Below are positions 43,323-45,342 of a stretch of DNA of 45,342 nt, one piece after another; position 1 is the stretch's first letter, and each line of letters begins with the position of its first letter. The notes below the pieces were generated by a model. The model had not been told where the DNA came from and made no database searches. It was given only the letters and a program-made list of their open reading frames with translations. The position numbers were made by a program, and so were the translations under genes. Origin of the DNA: Aeromonas tecta (GTDB taxonomy: Bacteria > Pseudomonadota > Gammaproteobacteria > Enterobacterales > Aeromonadaceae); NCBI RefSeq assembly GCF_000820185.1, contig NZ_CDCA01000024.1, positions 1-45,342 on the forward strand. Direction: 5' to 3'.

Positions 43323-43847
43323 ATGCAACTCAATAAACTGCTCAAGGGTCTGGCCATCGCACTGCCACTGTTCACCCTGGCTGCCTGTAGTTCTTCTTCC
43401 GATTCTGACGCCGCTGGCGCCGAATCTGGCATGACCGACGGCATGGGCGGTGTACAAACCGGTGGCGCCAACGGCATGTTGTCCCCGGAAGAGCAGATGC
43501 GTCAGAAGTTCGAAGCTCTGCAACGCGATAACGTAATCTTCTTCCCGTACGATGGTTACGACATTCAAGGTCAGTACGCCGACCTGCTGGATGCGCACGC
43601 CAGCTACCTGCGTGAGCGTCCGTCCGTCAAGGTGTTGATCGAAGGCCACGCCGATGAGCGCGGTACTCCGGAATACAACATCGCACTGGGCGAGCGTCGT
43701 GCCAAGGCTGTTGCCAAGTATCTGCAAACCCTGGGTGTGCAGGCTGAGCAGCTCTCCATCGTCAGCTATGGCGAAGAGAAGCCGCTGGACTTGTCTCATA
43801 CCGAGGATGCCTTTGCCAAGAACCGCCGCGCGGTCCTGGTCTACTAA
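43323..43847 (+). CDS. pal: Peptidoglycan-associated lipoprotein Pal
   Basis: A 174-residue outer-membrane lipoprotein. The lipobox is LFTLAAC, followed by a Ser/Ala/Gly-rich linker and the OmpA-like peptidoglycan-binding domain (VIFFPYDGYDI, VLIEGHADERGTPEYNIALG, RRAKAVAKYLQTLGV). It anchors the outer membrane to murein and is the target of TolB. AAGGAAATAGC precedes the ATG. The stop codon lies at the edge of a 74-bp tandem repeat. Confidence 0.98.
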   Translation: MQLNKLLKGLAIALPLFTLAACSSSSDSDAAGAESGMTDGMGGVQTGGANGMLSPEEQMRQKFEALQRDNVIFFPYDGYDIQGQYADLLDAHASYLRERPSVKVLIEGHADERGTPEYNIALGERRAKAVAKYLQTLGVQAEQLSIVSYGEEKPLDLSHTEDAFAKNRRAVLVY

Positions 43848-43881
43848 GGTTTGACGCGAACGAAATTCGTGTATATGCAAG

Positions 43882-43907
43882 CGGCCATTTCGATGGCCGT
43901 TTTATTT
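43882..43907 (+). terminator. Terminator after pal, inside repeat unit 1
   Basis: CGGCCAT (43882-43888) and ATGGCCG (43893-43899) form a perfect stem closed by a TTCG tetraloop, followed by TTTTATTT. It lies 35 bp after the pal stop. Some read-through or a second promoter is needed for cpoB. Confidence 0.85.
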
Positions 43908-43933
43908 ACACCGAGCCTGCGGATTTTATCCGA

Positions 43934-44002
43934 ATGAAATTTGTGTATAAGCAAGCGACTAATGCGATGACCGCTTTAGTTGCACTAAACGCTAAGGTTT
44001 GA
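43934..44002 (+). CDS. Possible 22-residue leader peptide, decayed cpoB start
   Basis: Repeat unit 2 keeps an ATG and an open frame of 22 codons, MKFVYKQATNAMTALVAL and four more, very similar to the CpoB signal peptide MKSVYKQATLVMAVLVAL. It ends TGA only 5 bp before the cpoB ATG. Its AAGG ribosome site is degraded to CGGA, so translation may be weak. It is probably a relic, possibly a coupling peptide. Confidence 0.35.
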   Translation: MKFVYKQATNAMTALVALNAKV

Positions 44003-44007
44003 TCCGA

Positions 44008-44808
44008 ATGAAATCTGTGTATAAACAAGCGACTCTTGTGATGGCCGTGTTGGTGGCGCTGAACGCTCAGGCGGCTGCGCCGGTGAGCGATCTCAGTGGC
44101 GACAGTGGCAGTGCCGTAGTCCTCAGTGGCAACAATGGCGCCATCGTGCCCACGGGGAGCCTGGAAGACAGGGTCGCCTTGCTGGAGCGCACCCTCAATG
44201 CCCGGCTGCGGCTACAGGCCGAGTTGCAGCAACAGGTCGACTCGTTGCAAGGGGAAGTCTCCGAACTGCGCGGCCAGCTTGAGCAGCAGACCTATCAGAT
44301 GGAGCAGTCGCAACAGCGCCAGCGCCAGCTGTATCAGGAGCTCGACAAGGTGGCGAACAGCCAGCCTGCCGCGCCCTCTGCCGCTTCTACGGCGGCGGCC
44401 ACTCCCGCTGCTGCGGCCAACTACTCGACCAATCAGGACGAGAACCAGGCCTACGATGCGGCCGTGAACATGGTGCTCAAGGAGAAGAACTACGACAAGG
44501 CCATTCCCGCCTTCGAAGGGTTCATCAAACAGTTCCCGAACTCCAGCTATGTCCCCAATGCCCATTACTGGCTCGGCCAGCTGATGTTCAACAAGGGCGA
44601 TCGGAGTGGCGCCGCGGCCCAGTTCACGACGGTAGCGACCAAATACAGCAAGTCACCCAAGCGGGCCGATGCCCTGCTGAAACTGGGTATGCTGGCACAG
44701 CTCGATGGCAAGAAAGCAGAGGCCAAGACCTTCTATGAGCAGGTGATCAAGGGCTACCCCAACACCTCGCCGGCCCAGTTGGCCAAGCAGAGTCTGAGCA
44801 AGCTGTAG
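44008..44808 (+). CDS. cpoB: Cell division coordinator CpoB
   Basis: A 266-residue periplasmic protein (formerly YbgF). The signal peptide is LVMAVLVALNAQA, then a coiled-coil trimerisation segment at about residues 50-115 (RVALLERTLNARLRLQAELQ, QLEQQTYQMEQSQQ), an Ala/Pro linker, and C-terminal TPR repeats (YDAAVNMVLKEKNYDKAIPA, AHYWLGQLMFNKGDRSGAA). In E. coli it links Tol function with PBP1B at the septum. ATG 44008 follows AAGG at 10 bp. Copies of its own start lie directly upstream. Confidence 0.95.
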   Translation: MKSVYKQATLVMAVLVALNAQAAAPVSDLSGDSGSAVVLSGNNGAIVPTGSLEDRVALLERTLNARLRLQAELQQQVDSLQGEVSELRGQLEQQTYQMEQSQQRQRQLYQELDKVANSQPAAPSAASTAAATPAAAANYSTNQDENQAYDAAVNMVLKEKNYDKAIPAFEGFIKQFPNSSYVPNAHYWLGQLMFNKGDRSGAAAQFTTVATKYSKSPKRADALLKLGMLAQLDGKKAEAKTFYEQVIKGYPNTSPAQLAKQSLSKL

Positions 44809-44822
44809 TATTGCTGTAGGTC

Positions 44823-44839
44823 ACTGTTTTCGTAACAGT
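44823..44839 (+). terminator. Weak hairpin after cpoB
   Basis: ACTGTT and AACAGT pair around TTCGT shortly after the cpoB stop; the T tract is poor. Confidence 0.35.
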
Positions 44840-44903
44840 CTTGTAAATACGGCAGCACTTTGTATGCGCAGTGAGCAAACAGATTTAATTTAAGAATTTT
44901 CTA

Positions 44904-44931
44904 TTGCGCCGGGATGATAAATCCGTAATAT
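44904..44931 (+). promoter_or_regulatory. Promoter of the tRNA cluster
   Basis: TTGCGC at 44904-44909 and TAATAT at 44926-44931 are 16 bp apart, with a GC-rich discriminator (GGCCGCCG) after the -10 box and an AT-rich tract before the -35 box, as expected for a stable RNA promoter under stringent control. The first tRNA begins about 50 bp downstream. Confidence 0.75.
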
Positions 44932-44982
44932 AGGCCGCCGTCAGAGCCGGTGCAGTAATGCAGTCGGAACTGGTCGTGGTGA

Positions 44983-45058
44983 GGGTCGTTAGCTCAGTCG
45001 GTAGAGCAGTTGACTTTTAATCAATTGGTCGCTGGTTCGAATCCAGCACGACCCACCA
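44983..45058 (+). tRNA. tRNA-Lys (anticodon UUU)
   Basis: A 76-nt cloverleaf with acceptor GGGTCGT/ACGACCC, anticodon TTT at 45016-45018 in loop CTTTTAA, T-arm GGTTCGAATCC, and encoded CCA. First of the cluster. Confidence 0.98.
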
Positions 45059-45090
45059 TTTCTTCACTGTGGGTGAAGACAAGATTCCCA

Positions 45091-45166
45091 GGTCGTTTAG
45101 CTCAGCTGGGAGAGCACCTCCCTTACAAGGAGGGGGTCACTGGTTCGAGCCCAGTAACGACCACCA
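45091..45166 (+). tRNA. tRNA-Val (anticodon UAC)
   Basis: A 76-nt cloverleaf with acceptor GGTCGTT/AACGACC, anticodon TAC at 45124-45126, T-arm GGTTCGAGCCC and encoded CCA. Confidence 0.98.
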
Positions 45167-45228
45167 GTTTTGTAAGTAAAGCGTTAGAGCTGTTTGCCGA
45201 AGGTGAGCAGTGCCAGGCAAGTCGGTGG

Positions 45229-45304
<76 letters not shown>

Positions 45305-45326
45305 ATCTTGGCAACAGAGTACCCCA

Positions 45327-45342
45327 GGTCGTTTAGCTCAGC
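45327..45342 (+). tRNA. tRNA-Val, 5' part cut by window end
   Basis: The last 16 bp, GGTCGTTTAGCTCAGC, are identical to the start of the tRNA-Val above, so the Lys-Val alternation continues past the window. Confidence 0.8.

Larger units (their letters stand above)
43846..44067 (+). repeat. Three tandem 74-bp repeats covering the cpoB start
   Basis: Units at 43846-43919, 43920-43993 and 43994-44067 align without gaps; the equivalents of the cpoB start codon fall at 43860 (now ACG), 43934 (ATG) and 44008 (the real ATG), exactly 74 bp apart. Units 2 and 3 match at 48 of the last 60 positions by my count. Unit 3 contains the cpoB ribosome site and signal peptide codons, and the others are diverged copies of it. 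Confidence 0.93.

Overview
The window is GC-rich (about 60% by eye) gammaproteobacterial chromosome and almost certainly Aeromonas. The evidence is the gene order cydAB-cydX-ybgE-ybgC-tolQRAB-pal-cpoB followed by Lys/Val tRNAs, together with the close match of TyrB, CydA, RuvA and YjjW to enterobacterial proteins and the mix of environmental and pathogen-type accessory genes. No phage, insertion sequence, integrase or CRISPR array was seen.

Layout. 1-2.5 kb: glycyl radical enzyme YjjI and its activase YjjW. 2.6-7.1 kb: a DUF1820 gene, a LysR regulator, tyrB, an RcnR/DmeR-type metal sensor divergent from the Co/Ni exporter dmeF, and a small unknown gene. 7.4-11.4 kb: a large surface-type lipoprotein pullulanase. 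11.7-14.9 kb: zntA behind a MerR-type promoter, then tpx. 14.9-24.7 kb: an exported unknown, a DEAD-box helicase, a PhoD-like phosphatase, a sphingomyelinase coupled to an anchored helical protein, an Aer-like chemoreceptor, a small exported protein and an OppA-type binding protein. 24.9-29.8 kb: an exported ParB-like protein, a CatB-type acetyltransferase, a DUF2753-like gene, an enoyl-CoA hydratase, a PCu(A)C copper chaperone, an outer-membrane barrel and an SDR. 29.9-32.8 kb: proS with a second copy of its last 123 bp lying 1.2 kb downstream; between the copies are an AT-rich stretch and a DnaQ-like exonuclease gene. 33-34.8 kb: ruvAB behind a LexA box. 34.8-35.7 kb: a gene-poor stretch that looks like a compact minus-strand transcription unit with a 25-codon ORF, then the FNR-controlled cydA promoter and a structured leader. 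35.7-38.8 kb: the cytochrome bd operon. 39.2-44.8 kb: the Tol-Pal operon. 44.98 kb to the end: tRNA-Lys(UUU), tRNA-Val(UAC), tRNA-Lys(CUU) and the start of another Val-type tRNA.

The strongest unusual signals are: (1) the proS 3'-end duplication bracketing a lower-GC exonuclease cassette; (2) three tandem 74-bp units between pal and cpoB, which are decayed copies of the cpoB start, one of them now forming the pal terminator and one still encoding a 22-residue peptide; (3) the isolated short transcription unit opposite cydA; and (4) a membrane-anchored helical protein translationally coupled to a secreted sphingomyelinase. All functional statements come from reading motifs and remembered family features; no database search was run.
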